In this document: piece by piece, positions 1 to 9,023 of the stretch
How positions within the stretch are numbered: position 1 is the first letter of the stretch
How the letters are laid out: the number at the start of each line of letters is the position of its first letter
Assembly: GCF_000620105.1 (NCBI RefSeq)
Contig: NZ_JHVK01000008.1
Location: 106,038-170,037, forward strand
Direction of reading: 5' to 3'
DNA: 64,000 nt
From: Microvirgula aerodenitrificans DSM 15089
GTDB taxonomy: Bacteria; Pseudomonadota; Gammaproteobacteria; Burkholderiales; Aquaspirillaceae
Translations under genes and position numbers: made by a program
Notes under the pieces: generated by a model
The model's input: the letters and a program-made list of their open reading frames with translations, nothing else
Database searches by the model: none
Told to the model about the DNA's origin: nothing

Positions 1-1811
1 GTCGGAATGCCGGCCCAGACCGTGTCCGGGTCCTGGCTGTCCGCCTGCAGAATGAACACGCCGCCGGGTTTCAGGCCATCCAGCGGATTGGAGTGGCTGA
101 ACACATTGGGATCGGGCGACATCACCACGTCCACGTAGCGATACTCGCAGTTGAGGCGGATCGGCGTCGGGGCGGCGGCAAGGTAGTAGGTGGTCGGCTG
201 GCCCTTCTTTTCCGAACCGTACTTCGGATTGGCGCGGATTTCCCAGTCCAGCAGCTCGAACAGCGTCATGGCCAGGTTCTTGCCGGTGGTGATGGCGCCC
301 CAGCCGCCGATGGAGTGGATGCGGACAGTCAGGGCGTCCGGCGGCATCAGGTCCGGATTGACCGAGCCCTTGACCGCCAGTTCGCGCACCTGCGGATAGG
401 CAGCCAGCAGACTGTCGTTGCATTCCGCCTCGACCGGCGACAGCGGTTCGCTGATGAAGTCGATACCCAGATAGAAGAAACGGCGCTGGCTGCTGTCGGG
501 CAGCATGTTTTCCACCGCGCCGATCAGGCATTCCGGCTGCAGGTCGCGTGAACCGAGGCCGTACACCCCCGAGTACAGATCGGGCGCCTCGGCCGCGGTC
601 ATGGCGGCATGGCCGGGGTAGGGCAGCGGCTTGCCGCGCGGGGTGCGGCCGTTTTCCAGACACTTGCCGAGAGTGGCGCGGACTTCGCGCATCAGCGGCA
701 GATCTTCGGCCAGCGGCTGGTCGGTCCGTTCCAGCACCGCCACGCCCTTGCAGCCCTTGATGACCTCGCCCAGCAGATCACCGGCAAACGGCCGGTACAG
801 GGTGATGCCGACCACACCGACCTTGAGCTGGCGTTCGAGGCGCAGCCAGTCGGCCACGGCCTGCGCCTCGACAATCATCGAACCCATGCCGACGATCAGA
901 TAGTCGGCGTCGTCGCAGCGGTAGCGCGACAGGCGCTGGTAGTGGCGGCCGGTCAGCGCGCCGTATTCGTGCATGGCCTGATCGGCCAGCCCGGCGACGT
1001 GGGCATGGAAGTACGGACGCTGCGCCGCCATGGTCTGCATGAAGGCGTCCTGGTTCTGCACCCCGCCCGACATCAGCGGCAGGTCGACGTCCCACAGTGC
1101 CGGCACCCGGCGGCGGGTCGGGCCGAACAGCAGGCGCTGTGCCGGCGTCGGGCTGTCGATCAGGTCTTCCGGCGAACCGAGGTATTCGGCAATCAGTTCG
1201 CGCTCGGGCTTGCGGATCGGCTCCAGCAGGTGAGTGGTCAGAAAGCCGTCCTGGGCCACCACCGCCGGGGTCAGTGCCAGTTCGGCGGTGCGGCGGCCGA
1301 TCAGGTTGAGGTCGGCGGCTTCCTGCGCGCTGTTGGCGAACAACTGGAAAAAACCGGTGTCATCGATGCAGTGAAAATCATCGTGGGCACAGTGCACATT
1401 GAGCGAGGCATGGGTGATGGCGCGGCAACCCATATTCAGCACATAGGGCAGGCGCTTGCCGGCGGCGGCGTACAGCGACTCGTGCATGAAGGCAATGCCC
1501 TGCGACGACGAAAAATTGGTCGCCCGCAGGCCGGTCATCGACAGACCGGCGGTGACTGCCGCTGCCGCGTGTTCGGATTCCGGCTCGACAAAGATCAGCG
1601 GTCTGCCGGAGACATTGATATGGCCGTTCGCCGCCTGTTCGGCCCAGTACTCCCCCATCTGCGTCGATGGCGTGATCGGGTAGGCGCCGGCGGCGTCGGA
1701 TGCCTCGCGCTCGCACAGGATCACCGCGGTATTGCCATCCACGGCCATGCGTTCGCCCGGATATCGGTAGCGGACTTCTTCTGCCGCCTTTTTTCCCTTG
1801 ATGCCAAACAT
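1..1811 (-). CDS. 2-oxoacid:acceptor oxidoreductase, alpha and gamma regions (3' end outside window)
   Basis: Oxidative decarboxylation of a 2-oxoacid (pyruvate-like) with transfer of electrons to ferredoxin or flavodoxin, in the cytoplasm. The reading frame opens at ATG 1811, seven bases after AGAGG, and runs off the left edge after about 603 codons. Residues ~22-260 are the pyrimidine-binding alpha domain, with YPITPSTQM near residue 44 and GLSMTGLRATNFSSSQG after it. From about residue 470, RIHSIGGWGAITTGKN marks the gamma domain. The alpha-then-gamma order matches single-chain NifJ-type enzymes, but the Fe-S and TPP parts lie outside the window. It sits 79 bases behind the RnfB-like gene, probably its electron partner. 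The exact substrate cannot be told from this part. Confidence 0.88.
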   Translation of the reverse strand, partial: MFGIKGKKAAEEVRYRYPGERMAVDGNTAVILCEREASDAAGAYPITPSTQMGEYWAEQAANGHINVSGRPLIFVEPESEHAAAAVTAGLSMTGLRATNFSSSQGIAFMHESLYAAAGKRLPYVLNMGCRAITHASLNVHCAHDDFHCIDDTGFFQLFANSAQEAADLNLIGRRTAELALTPAVVAQDGFLTTHLLEPIRKPERELIAEYLGSPEDLIDSPTPAQRLLFGPTRRRVPALWDVDLPLMSGGVQNQDAFMQTMAAQRPYFHAHVAGLADQAMHEYGALTGRHYQRLSRYRCDDADYLIVGMGSMIVEAQAVADWLRLERQLKVGVVGITLYRPFAGDLLGEVIKGCKGVAVLERTDQPLAEDLPLMREVRATLGKCLENGRTPRGKPLPYPGHAAMTAAEAPDLYSGVYGLGSRDLQPECLIGAVENMLPDSSQRRFFYLGIDFISEPLSPVEAECNDSLLAAYPQVRELAVKGSVNPDLMPPDALTVRIHSIGGWGAITTGKNLAMTLFELLDWEIRANPKYGSEKKGQPTTYYLAAAPTPIRLNCEYRYVDVVMSPDPNVFSHSNPLDGLKPGGVFILQADSQDPDTVWAGIP

Positions 1812-1890
1812 GATTAAGCCTCTGAGTCGTAGATCTGGAATTCGGAGTCACTGTGGTCGGGCTGTCGCGGCCGCATCGGGCCGGACGCGC

Positions 1891-2778
1891 TCACGGGGTA
1901 TGGGCAGGGGAGACCGGCAGCGCTTCCCGGCGGCGGACCGGACCGGCGGCAGGGCCACGCTCCGCCGTGGCCGGCGTGGACAGCCAGACAATGGCGCCGG
2001 TCGGGCAGCGGGCCGTGGCCTGGCGCGACGCCTGGCGCACGTCGCCGGCAATGACTGCCAGCCCGTCCTCCAGCCGGATCAGTCCCGGCGCGGCGTCGGC
2101 CACGCAGCGGCCACAGGCGGTACAGGTGACGGCACAGGCATCACGGGCATCAGGGCCGGGCTGGCGGTTGCGACAGGCCACCCACAAGCGGTTTTCCAGC
2201 GGTTCCAGGGAGATCAGGGCGCGCGGGCAGGCATCGACGCAGTCGCCGCAGGCCGTGCAGCGGTCCGGGTCGATCACCGGCAGGCCGTGGGTATCGAGAT
2301 GGATGGCATCGAAGCGGCAGCGCAGCGTGCAGTCGCCCAGTCCCAGACAGCCCCAGCTGCAGGCCTTGGCGCCGCCGGACACCATCTGGGCGGCGCGACA
2401 GCCCGGCAAGCCCTGGTAATGGGCGCGCTGGCGGGCCACATGCTGGCCGCCGGCACAGGCCAGCCGCGCCACCCGGCGCACCCGGGTGCCGACAGGGGTG
2501 CCGAGCAGGGCGGCGATGCGGGCCAGTGCATCGGCCGGGGCGGTATTGCACGCGGCGGGGGCAATCTGTCCGGCCAGCAGGGCGTGGGCGAACTGCTGAC
2601 AGCCCGGCACGCCGCAGCCCCCGCAGTTGGCCTGCGGCAACAGTTCGCAGATGGCTTCCAGCCGCGGATCTTCTTCCACCTGCAGCCAGCGGTATGCGAG
2701 CGCCAGCAGGGCGGCCAGCGTGCCGCACAACACCGCCATTGCCATTGCGGCGGTACTGATGTGGGAAAGGATTTCCAT
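1891..2778 (-). CDS. RnfB-like iron-sulfur electron-transfer protein
   Basis: Membrane-anchored ferredoxin-type protein of 295 residues. An N-terminal membrane helix (residues ~8-28) is followed by a 4Fe-4S domain with CGGCGVPGC and then by ferredoxin motifs including CTACGDCVDACP and CTACGRC, the RnfB architecture. No other rnf genes (A, C, D, G, E) are nearby. The next gene on the same strand is a 2-oxoacid:acceptor oxidoreductase, so it probably passes electrons between that enzyme and a membrane acceptor (inference). I chose ATG 2778, which places the hydrophobic helix at the N-terminus. An in-frame TTG at 2838 would add 20 residues. Family confident, physiological partner inferred. Confidence 0.85.
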   Translation of the reverse strand: MEILSHISTAAMAMAVLCGTLAALLALAYRWLQVEEDPRLEAICELLPQANCGGCGVPGCQQFAHALLAGQIAPAACNTAPADALARIAALLGTPVGTRVRRVARLACAGGQHVARQRAHYQGLPGCRAAQMVSGGAKACSWGCLGLGDCTLRCRFDAIHLDTHGLPVIDPDRCTACGDCVDACPRALISLEPLENRLWVACRNRQPGPDARDACAVTCTACGRCVADAAPGLIRLEDGLAVIAGDVRQASRQATARCPTGAIVWLSTPATAERGPAAGPVRRREALPVSPAHTP

Positions 2779-3227
2779 GGTCTCTGTCGTGTTTGATCCG
2801 GTGATCCGGGCCGGTATTGGCTCCGGTCCGGATATCAATGACTACGACACAAGACTGAGAGGCGAGGGGCTTGTCGGTCAAGCGGTTGCTTGGTTGAATC
2901 GCGGCAATATCCTGATATGGTCAGAATTATTAATATTCATGACGCAATTTCGATAAGTCATTCATTTTGCTGATTCATTTCTGAAGTCTGCGAAATGGAT
3001 TTTCAATAAGTTATCGAATCGGCAAGTTCACAAAGCGACATGTCAGATATATCGGGTTAATCCCTTTGGTATTTTTCTGGACTCGGGAATCATTATGGCC
3101 GGAGAAAAAAGGTAACTGTTTTTTCGCCCTGTCCGGCCGATCGGGTATTTCGCCGCGAGTCCTGAAAAACGCATGCCGGGCAGAATCCGGTATGCTTGCC
3201 GCCGCACCCGAACTTCATTCCCGGTCC
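2779..3227. other. 449-base intergenic region between divergent genes
   Basis: No credible gene seen. The stretch 2900-3060 is clearly AT-richer than the flanks and should hold the divergent promoters of the RnfB-like operon (-) and the DUF6678 gene (+). I could not pick a convincing -35/-10 pair on either strand. Open frames here lack ribosome sites and recognisable sequence. Confidence 0.4.
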
Positions 3228-3647
3228 ATGTACAAACTTGAACGCCACAAGGCCGAGGTGCGGGACGAGGTCAACCGCCTCGGCCTGTGCCCGCTGATGA
3301 ACGACACGCGCTGGCGGCGGCTGCAGGCCGCCATCGACAGTCTGCCGTTTCCGCCGCCCTACCAGCGCAAGGACGTCCTGCGCGCCGAGCCGGACTCGCC
3401 GGACCTCGATGCCGATGTCAGCTACCAGGGCAATTACACGGACGAGTGCCTGGGGCCGTTTTTCGCCACGGAATGGATCCGCATCCGGCCGCGCTATCTC
3501 AAGCAGGTCGGGCGCCTGCTGCCGCCGGTCCTGGTCGATTGCGAGGCGGAGCTGCTGCAGGCGTTACGGGCGTACGGGCTGCGGCATGAACGGGACGGGG
3601 ACACGATCGTGATCCACGGCTACAAGCCGACTGCCAGCGCTGGCTGA
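3228..3647 (+). CDS. DUF6678 family protein
   Basis: Soluble protein of 139 residues and unknown function. The core LCPLMNDTRWRRLQAAIDSL, then FPPPYQ and DECLGPFFATEWIRIRPRY, matches what I recall of DUF6678 proteins, often found as small immunity-like or orphan genes. No signal peptide, membrane helix or Cys cluster. I chose ATG 3228, where the family-like sequence begins (MYKLERHKAE); the frame stays open upstream to 3066 but that part looks non-coding. It stands alone, convergent with the HD-GYP gene 15 bases away. Confidence 0.75.
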   Translation: MYKLERHKAEVRDEVNRLGLCPLMNDTRWRRLQAAIDSLPFPPPYQRKDVLRAEPDSPDLDADVSYQGNYTDECLGPFFATEWIRIRPRYLKQVGRLLPPVLVDCEAELLQALRAYGLRHERDGDTIVIHGYKPTASAG

Positions 3648-3662
3648 CGGCCTGCCCGAACC

Positions 3663-4880
3663 TTATTTCAGCCACAGGCACATATCGTCCAGGTGCCTGA
3701 AGTGCCAGCGGTTCTCGTCTTCCGGTCCGATGATGCTGTCCTCGCAGCAGGGGGCGCCCAGATCGAGAAGGTGCATGGGGATCGGCTCGTTGTCGAGCAG
3801 CGAGAAGAACACCCGCACGGTGGGGCGCAGCAGCGAATCCTGTCCCGGCTCGGTGACCACGGCCAGTCGCTGGGACGCCAGCCGCACCAGCGAGCCGACC
3901 GGGTAGATGCCGACCGACTTGACGAAGGCATTGAACAGCACCTTGTCGAAGTGCCCGTCCCAGCTGGCCATCTGCCGCATGGCGCCGGCAGGATTCCAGG
4001 GCTCCTTGTACGCGCGTTGCGAAGTCACCGCGTCATAGACATCACAGATCGCGCCCATGCGTGCCAGCAGCGGAATCTCGTTGCCGGCCAGACCATGCGG
4101 GTAGCCCTGACCATTCATTTTCTCGTGGTGGTAAAGCGCAATCTCCTGTACCTCGGGCGCGGCGCCGCCGGCACGCAACAGCTCGGCCCCGGCGGCCGGG
4201 TGGCCTTTCATGATCTCGAACTCGGCATCGGTCAGCTTGCCCGGCTTGTTCAGTACATCCAGCGGCATGGCTGCCTTGCCCAGGTCATGCATCAGACCGC
4301 CGATGCCGGCAAGGCGGGTGTGCTCTTCACTCAGTCTGAGTTGACGAGCCAGGGACAGCATCAGCGCACAGACAGCGACCGAGTGCAGGTAGGTGTAGTC
4401 GTCGTGGGTCTTGAGGCGGGCCACGCTCAGCAGCGCGATCGGGTGGCGCTCGATGGAACTGGCGATCTCGTCCACCAGCGGCAGGGTGGCATTCGGATCA
4501 ATGGCCTTGCCGAGCCGGGCCTCATTGAACATCTCCACGATCTGTCCCTTGGCAGACAGGCAGATGTCCTTGGCGCGGGCCACTTCGGAAGCCATGGGGC
4601 TGGTGCTGTCACAGGTCTCGACCGGCGGGCTCATCCCGGTCAGCGCAGGGGCCTCCGGCGCGTCCGGCGGCGCCTCGCTGCGGCCTTCCGGCCGGGGGCA
4701 TCCAGCCGTGGACTTGATCCATACCTCGCGAATACCCGCTTCCATGATGGCGCGGATGTCGGCCGGGTCGGTCAGCAGAAAGCTGCCCCGCAGGAACGGG
4801 TGCTTCAGCCAGGAGCCGCCAAGCTTGTGAATGTACATGCCGGGGCGCAGGTCTTGGACGGGAATGCGTTTTGCCAACAT
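3663..4880 (-). CDS. HD-GYP domain cyclic-di-GMP phosphodiesterase
   Basis: Predicted hydrolase of c-di-GMP, 405 residues. The N-terminal ~110 residues resemble DUF3391 (start MLAKRIPVQDLRPGMYIHKL), followed by the HD-GYP domain. The HD metal site is MHDLGK near residue 196, with a downstream YHHEKMNGQGYPHGL near residue 257 giving the GYP signature, and ARMGAICDVYDAVTSQRAYK further on. All expected metal-binding residues are visible, so it should be active. No transmembrane segment. A 17-base palindrome lies 114 bases upstream of the start and may be an operator. Confidence 0.94.
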   Translation of the reverse strand: MLAKRIPVQDLRPGMYIHKLGGSWLKHPFLRGSFLLTDPADIRAIMEAGIREVWIKSTAGCPRPEGRSEAPPDAPEAPALTGMSPPVETCDSTSPMASEVARAKDICLSAKGQIVEMFNEARLGKAIDPNATLPLVDEIASSIERHPIALLSVARLKTHDDYTYLHSVAVCALMLSLARQLRLSEEHTRLAGIGGLMHDLGKAAMPLDVLNKPGKLTDAEFEIMKGHPAAGAELLRAGGAAPEVQEIALYHHEKMNGQGYPHGLAGNEIPLLARMGAICDVYDAVTSQRAYKEPWNPAGAMRQMASWDGHFDKVLFNAFVKSVGIYPVGSLVRLASQRLAVVTEPGQDSLLRPTVRVFFSLLDNEPIPMHLLDLGAPCCEDSIIGPEDENRWHFRHLDDMCLWLK

Positions 4881-4993
4881 GGTGTCTCTTTGGTGAAGAA
4901 GGGGGGTTACTGCACGGATACCCGCTGACGACCCGCAGGCTGCACTGCCTGGTGCCGGCCATGCCCTGCGGAGTATTCAGCTCCTTGTCTTGC

Positions 4994-5010
4994 TGCCAAT
5001 GATATTGGCA
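4994..5010. promoter_or_regulatory. 17-base palindrome upstream of the HD-GYP gene
   Basis: TGCCAAT-GAT-ATTGGCA is a perfect inverted repeat (7-base arms, 3-base centre) 114 bases before the HD-GYP start, in an AT-rich patch. Its size and position suit a dimeric repressor or activator site. The regulator is unknown. Confidence 0.4.
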
Positions 5011-5259
5011 TTCTAGAGGGCTGAAAAAATCATTTCAATCATGACTCCGGTGAAAATGCCTGCGAAGTGTTGTCGGTTTTACCGTGGTGCTGCATCAGGC
5101 GCAGCGCCTGTCTCGTCCCACACCTTAGTGATGCAGACACAGGGCGGACATAGGAAACCATGCTGACAGCAGGGATGTCGCATTCCTGAAGTATCCCTTT
5201 CCCCGCGCCGGCAAGGCTTGACGCGGCGTAAAGGGCCATGGCGACAATCAGGTGGCCGG

Positions 5260-5273
5260 TTGACGAAGATCAA
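5260..5273. promoter_or_regulatory. possible FNR/CRP-family binding site
   Basis: TTGAC-GAAG-ATCAA differs from the FNR consensus TTGAT-N4-ATCAA at one position. It lies in the large intergenic region with no obvious gene immediately downstream on either strand, so it may be a chance match. Confidence 0.25.
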
Positions 5274-5550
5274 CGTCGTGGCCGTTGCCGGGGCCGTGTT
5301 TCTCCTGCGGCATTCGACCAGGCGCCCGGACGGGCAGTGACATCGCCATTGAGAGCGTCAAAGGCGTGATGAATGGAAAAGAAGGCATCGCCAATTTCAT
5401 TCACTGTGCGTCCACAACCGGCACGGATCGGGCAGATGAATGCTGCATGGTCCGGGGCCGTGGCACAGGTGATTTGAGCGGTGTATCGGGACCGGGAGCC
5501 TGGCCGGCCTCCGGTCCCATACCGTCATGCGTGCCGGCCCGTGTTCCGGC

Positions 5551-6021
5551 TTACTGGTGGGCGTCGTGGCTCATGCCGCCGCCGTTCAGCGCCCGGGCCG
5601 GGGCGCTGACGGCGACCGATTCACGCTTGCCGTCAGCGGTCTCGAATACCAGCGTCAGCGGCACCTTGTCGCCCGGCCGGATCTGCTGTTTCAGCTCGAT
5701 CAGCATGATGTGGTAACCGCCCGGGCGGAGTTCCACCGCCTTGCCGGCCGGCAGCACGACACTGGCGACCTGGCGCATCTTCATTACATTGTCCTGCATG
5801 GCCATCTCGTGGACTTCGACAGCCCGGGCCGCCGGCGACGCCGCGCTGACCAGCTTGCTGTCGCGGTCGGCGGTCAGGCGCATGAAGGCACCGGTGGCCT
5901 GCTGCTGCGGCACGGTGGCGCGGACCCAGGCATCACTGATCGTGACCTGTGCCTGGGCGGCGGAGGCGATGATGGCGCCGGTACAGAAAACCAGTGCGGT
6001 TCTGATCGGGGAGAAGGTCAT
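5551..6021 (-). CDS. periplasmic copper chaperone PCu(A)C
   Basis: Periplasmic Cu(I) chaperone that helps load the Cu(A) site of cytochrome c oxidase. 156 residues with a signal peptide (residues 1-24, ending ASAAQAQ). The copper motif H-M-X(n)-M-X(n)-H-X-M is visible: VHEMAMQDNVMKM, then GGYHIML. It follows the SCO gene on the same strand with a 32-base gap, so the two form a copper-delivery operon. The C-terminal tail GGGMSHDAHQ is Met/His-rich and may also bind copper. Confidence 0.93.
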   Translation of the reverse strand: MTFSPIRTALVFCTGAIIASAAQAQVTISDAWVRATVPQQQATGAFMRLTADRDSKLVSAASPAARAVEVHEMAMQDNVMKMRQVASVVLPAGKAVELRPGGYHIMLIELKQQIRPGDKVPLTLVFETADGKRESVAVSAPARALNGGGMSHDAHQ

Positions 6022-6053
6022 GGTGGGGCTCTTTTCCTGGCAGGGTGAAAGGG

Positions 6054-6677
6054 TCAGGCGAGGGCGAAGACCTGGCGCAGGTCATCGACGCATTCATCGA
6101 CACTCTGGCTGTGCTGCAGCGCCAGCTGCAGCTTCCCGTGCCGGTCAAAGACAAAACTCAGCGCGGTGTGATCCATGGTGTACGACGATCCGGTCGGGAC
6201 TTTCTGGTAGAACACATTGAAGTTGCGGGCCGTGGCAGCCGTCTGTTCCGGGGTGCCGTACAGGGCGACAAAACCGGGGTCGAAGGCAGCGACATACTTG
6301 TCCAGCACCTCTGGCGTATCGCGCTCCGGATCGACGGTAATGAAAATGACCTGCAGCTGCTCGCCATCCTTGCCGAGCGCCTTGCGGATCTGCGTGGCCC
6401 GGTACAGCGCGGTCGGACAGACATCCGGGCACTGGGTAAAGCCGAAGAACACCATGACCACCTTGCCGCGATAGTCGGTCAGCGTGCGGGTGCGTCCCTG
6501 CGGATCGGTCAGTGCGAAATCGCGCCGGACATCCTGATCGCTGAAATCCATGCCGTGCAGGTTCTTGAAACGGCTGGCGGCAGGTTCTGCCTTTGGTCCG
6601 CAGCCGGCCAGCGCCAGCATGAGCCCCGCTGTCTGCAGGAGAAAAAGGCGTCGCGGGGTGTCGTAAGGCATCGGCAT
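6054..6677 (-). CDS. SCO family copper/thiol protein, lipoprotein
   Basis: Thioredoxin-fold SCO1/SenC protein acting in copper insertion into cytochrome oxidase or in redox signalling. The copper ligands are present: QCPDVCPTAL (CxxxC) and the distal His in DHTALSF. A lipoprotein signal (LALAGCG) anchors it to the inner membrane. The start is uncertain: ATG 6677 and ATG 6671 are close together, and neither has a strong ribosome site. The frame continues upstream to 6773, but that part does not look like a signal peptide. PCu(A)C follows directly. Confidence 0.9.
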   Translation of the reverse strand: MPMPYDTPRRLFLLQTAGLMLALAGCGPKAEPAASRFKNLHGMDFSDQDVRRDFALTDPQGRTRTLTDYRGKVVMVFFGFTQCPDVCPTALYRATQIRKALGKDGEQLQVIFITVDPERDTPEVLDKYVAAFDPGFVALYGTPEQTAATARNFNVFYQKVPTGSSYTMDHTALSFVFDRHGKLQLALQHSQSVDECVDDLRQVFALA

Positions 6678-6858
6678 GGCATCGGGGTCGAGGTACGACC
6701 CGGCTGTAGGAAAAGGGCTGGCCGGCCAGCCGGGCGGGGCGCCGCGGACAAGGGCCATGACAGGCGAAAGCACTATAACCCTTACCCGGTTGACCGCTGC
6801 TGTGACAGATTGCCGCAGCAGCGACCACGCCGGGCCGATGCGGAAAAGGCGCGGACGG

Positions 6859-7290
6859 CTATTGCCGCAAACCGATGGCCAGGCGATTGAATGCGCTCAT
6901 CAGCGCAATGGCAAAGCACAGGTCCGAGATCTCGACCTCGCTGAAATGGGCCTTCAGCGGTTCGAATGCCTGATCCGGCGCATGGGTGCGGGCCACGTCC
7001 ACCAGTGACTCGGTCCAGGCCAGCGCCGCGCGTTCGCGTTCGCTGAAATGCGGACTCACCCGCCAGCCGGCCAGACTGTCCAGTCTGGCATCCGGCATGC
7101 CGCCTGCGCGCAGCAGCGCCGCGTGCATTTCCAGACAATAGGCGCAGCCATTGATCTGCGAAATCCGCAGATTGACCAGTTCGATCAGCGTCTTGCCGAG
7201 CGGGCTGTGCGCCAGGGCTTTCTTGACGGCACCGAGACCCTGATAGGCGTCCGGCGAGAGGGTCTGGTACGGCAGGCGAAGGGCAGTCAT
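6859..7290 (-). CDS. AhpD-like carboxymuconolactone decarboxylase family protein
   Basis: Small alkylhydroperoxidase-like protein of 143 residues. The redox motif CAYCLEMH (C-x-x-C-x3-H) near residue 50 is the AhpD-type active site, so a peroxidase or thiol-redox role is likely rather than lactone decarboxylation. It is divergent from a MocR-type regulator 138 bases away, a frequent pairing that suggests the regulator controls it. Compact all-helical sequence, no signal peptide. Confidence 0.92.
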   Translation of the reverse strand: MTALRLPYQTLSPDAYQGLGAVKKALAHSPLGKTLIELVNLRISQINGCAYCLEMHAALLRAGGMPDARLDSLAGWRVSPHFSERERAALAWTESLVDVARTHAPDQAFEPLKAHFSEVEISDLCFAIALMSAFNRLAIGLRQ

Positions 7291-7428
7291 GCAGGGATTC
7301 CAGTAGCGGGGAAAAAGAAAAGCCGGGCTCCCGGATGGCAGTCATCAGGATTCCCCGGCGGTCTGTCGCTACTTTAGGCAACCAATGGCATAGTAAACAG
7401 GTGCAAGAATGAACAATTGGACTGGGCC

Positions 7429-8868
7429 ATGGACATGGACTTCCGCCTCCCGGCGCTGCAAAAGCTGCAGGGCGAACCGATCTACCTGCAGCTGTACCGG
7501 CGCTTTCGCGACGCGATTGCCGAGGGCAAGCTGCGTCCGGGCGACCGGGTGCCGTCGGTGCGGAGTCTGGCCAGCGAGCTGAACCTGGCGCGCGGTACGG
7601 TGGAAACGGCTTACCAGATGCTGGGCAGCGAAGGCTATCTGCTGGCCCGGGGGCCTGCCGGCACCGTGGTGTCGCCCCGGCTGGCAGACCGCACTGGCCG
7701 TGGCGCACCCCCGGTCCGGCCGTGTTCCCCGTCGGCCCCGCGGACAACGGTGACCGAGCCGCCACCGTTTCAACTGGGCCTGCCCGCCCTGGACATGTTT
7801 CCGCGCAAGACCTGGGCACGACTGGCCGGACGTCATGCGCGCAGCCTGGATGTCGCCGCCATGGCCTATCCCGACCCGTGTGGGCATGAAGCGTTGCGTC
7901 ATGCGATCGCCTCCTATCTGGGCATCTCGCGCGGCATTGCCTGCACGCCTGAACAGGTCTTTGTCACGGCCGGCTATCGTTGCGCGCTGGATCTGGTCTG
8001 TCGTGCCGCGCTGCAGCCGGGCGATACCGGCTGGTTCGAGGACCCGGGATACCGCTTCGCCAGGCAGTTTCTGGAACAGGCCGGCATGCGCTTGTCGCCG
8101 GTGGCAGTGGACGACGACGGGCTGGATGTCGAGGCCGGGCTGCGGCAGGCCGGCGCGGCGCACTTTGCGCTGGTCACCCCCTCGCACCAGAGCCCGCTGG
8201 GCGTTGCCCTGTCCCTGCCGCGCAGACTGGCCCTGCTGGAATGGGCCACGGCTACCGGTGGCTGGATCATCGAGGATGATTACGATAGCGAATTCCGCTA
8301 CCACGGCCGTCCGCTGCCAGCCCTGAAAAGCCTGGATCGCGCCGGGCGCGTGCTCTACGCCGGGACGTTCAGCAAGGTGCTGTTTCCCGGGCTGCGTCTC
8401 GCCTATCTGGTCGTCCCCGAGTCGCAGATCGCCAGATTCAGGGAGACGGCAAGCGTGCTGCATGGCCACGGCGCCATCCTGCATCAGGCCACCGTGGCCG
8501 ATTTCATGGCGCAGGGACACTTTGCCCGTCACCTGAAGACCATGCGCAGCCTGTATGCCGAGCGTCGCGGCTATTTGCTCGATGCCCTGACGCAGGTGTT
8601 CGGCGATGCGCTGTACGTGCCGCCGCGCCGGGGCGGCATTCATCTGCTCGCCCATCCACGGGCCGGCTGCAGCGACCGGACGCTGGCCACGCTGGCGAAT
8701 GCCGAAGGGCTGGCGGTGGAGGCCCTGTCCGCCTGGGGCCGGCTGGACACGTCTCCTGAAGGGCTGTTGCTGGGTTTCACCAATCTGGCGACGGCCGGGC
8801 AGGCACTGGGCCTGTGCCGGCGGCTGGAGAAAGCCTGGGGGCGCTTGCCGGGCCCGTCCGTGGCTTGA
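7429..8868 (+). CDS. MocR-type GntR/aminotransferase transcriptional regulator
   Basis: PLP-dependent regulator of 479 residues. Residues ~8-75 are a GntR winged helix (EPIYLQLYRRFRDAIAEGKL, RPGDRVPSVRSLASELNLAR). The rest is a class-I aminotransferase-like fold with the PLP lysine in GTFSKVLFPGLRLAY. PdxR/MocR proteins sense PLP or an amine effector. The start is ATG 7429 or ATG 7435; a TTG at 7417 is also in frame. It is divergent from the AhpD-like gene and probably controls the shared intergenic region. Confidence 0.92.
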   Translation: MDMDFRLPALQKLQGEPIYLQLYRRFRDAIAEGKLRPGDRVPSVRSLASELNLARGTVETAYQMLGSEGYLLARGPAGTVVSPRLADRTGRGAPPVRPCSPSAPRTTVTEPPPFQLGLPALDMFPRKTWARLAGRHARSLDVAAMAYPDPCGHEALRHAIASYLGISRGIACTPEQVFVTAGYRCALDLVCRAALQPGDTGWFEDPGYRFARQFLEQAGMRLSPVAVDDDGLDVEAGLRQAGAAHFALVTPSHQSPLGVALSLPRRLALLEWATATGGWIIEDDYDSEFRYHGRPLPALKSLDRAGRVLYAGTFSKVLFPGLRLAYLVVPESQIARFRETASVLHGHGAILHQATVADFMAQGHFARHLKTMRSLYAERRGYLLDALTQVFGDALYVPPRRGGIHLLAHPRAGCSDRTLATLANAEGLAVEALSAWGRLDTSPEGLLLGFTNLATAGQALGLCRRLEKAWGRLPGPSVA

Positions 8869-9023
8869 CGCCGGCAGGCCGCCGCCTGTCAGCTGCGGCC
8901 CGTTGTGCAACAGGATTTTTCATCAGCATCGTCTACAGTAAATGATATTTGCATTGCCGCGTGGCAGGTCGGGGCGCAGCTGAACAGACTTACTCAAGAG
9001 ATGACTGGAAGAAGGCGGTTTCA

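Larger units (their letters stand above)
4881..5550. other. 670-base intergenic region without a clear gene
   Basis: The longest gene-free stretch in the window. It holds the upstream region of the HD-GYP gene with a 7-3-7 palindrome (4994-5010) and an FNR-like site (5260-5273). The open frames on both strands have poor start contexts and no recognisable protein sequence, so I do not call a gene. A degraded gene or a small RNA cannot be excluded. Confidence 0.4.

Noticed and set aside
5285..5716. Possible gene overlapping the end of the PCu(A)C gene
   Set aside because: The frame lacks a good ribosome site, crosses into the PCu(A)C gene on the other strand, and its translation has no protein-like pattern.
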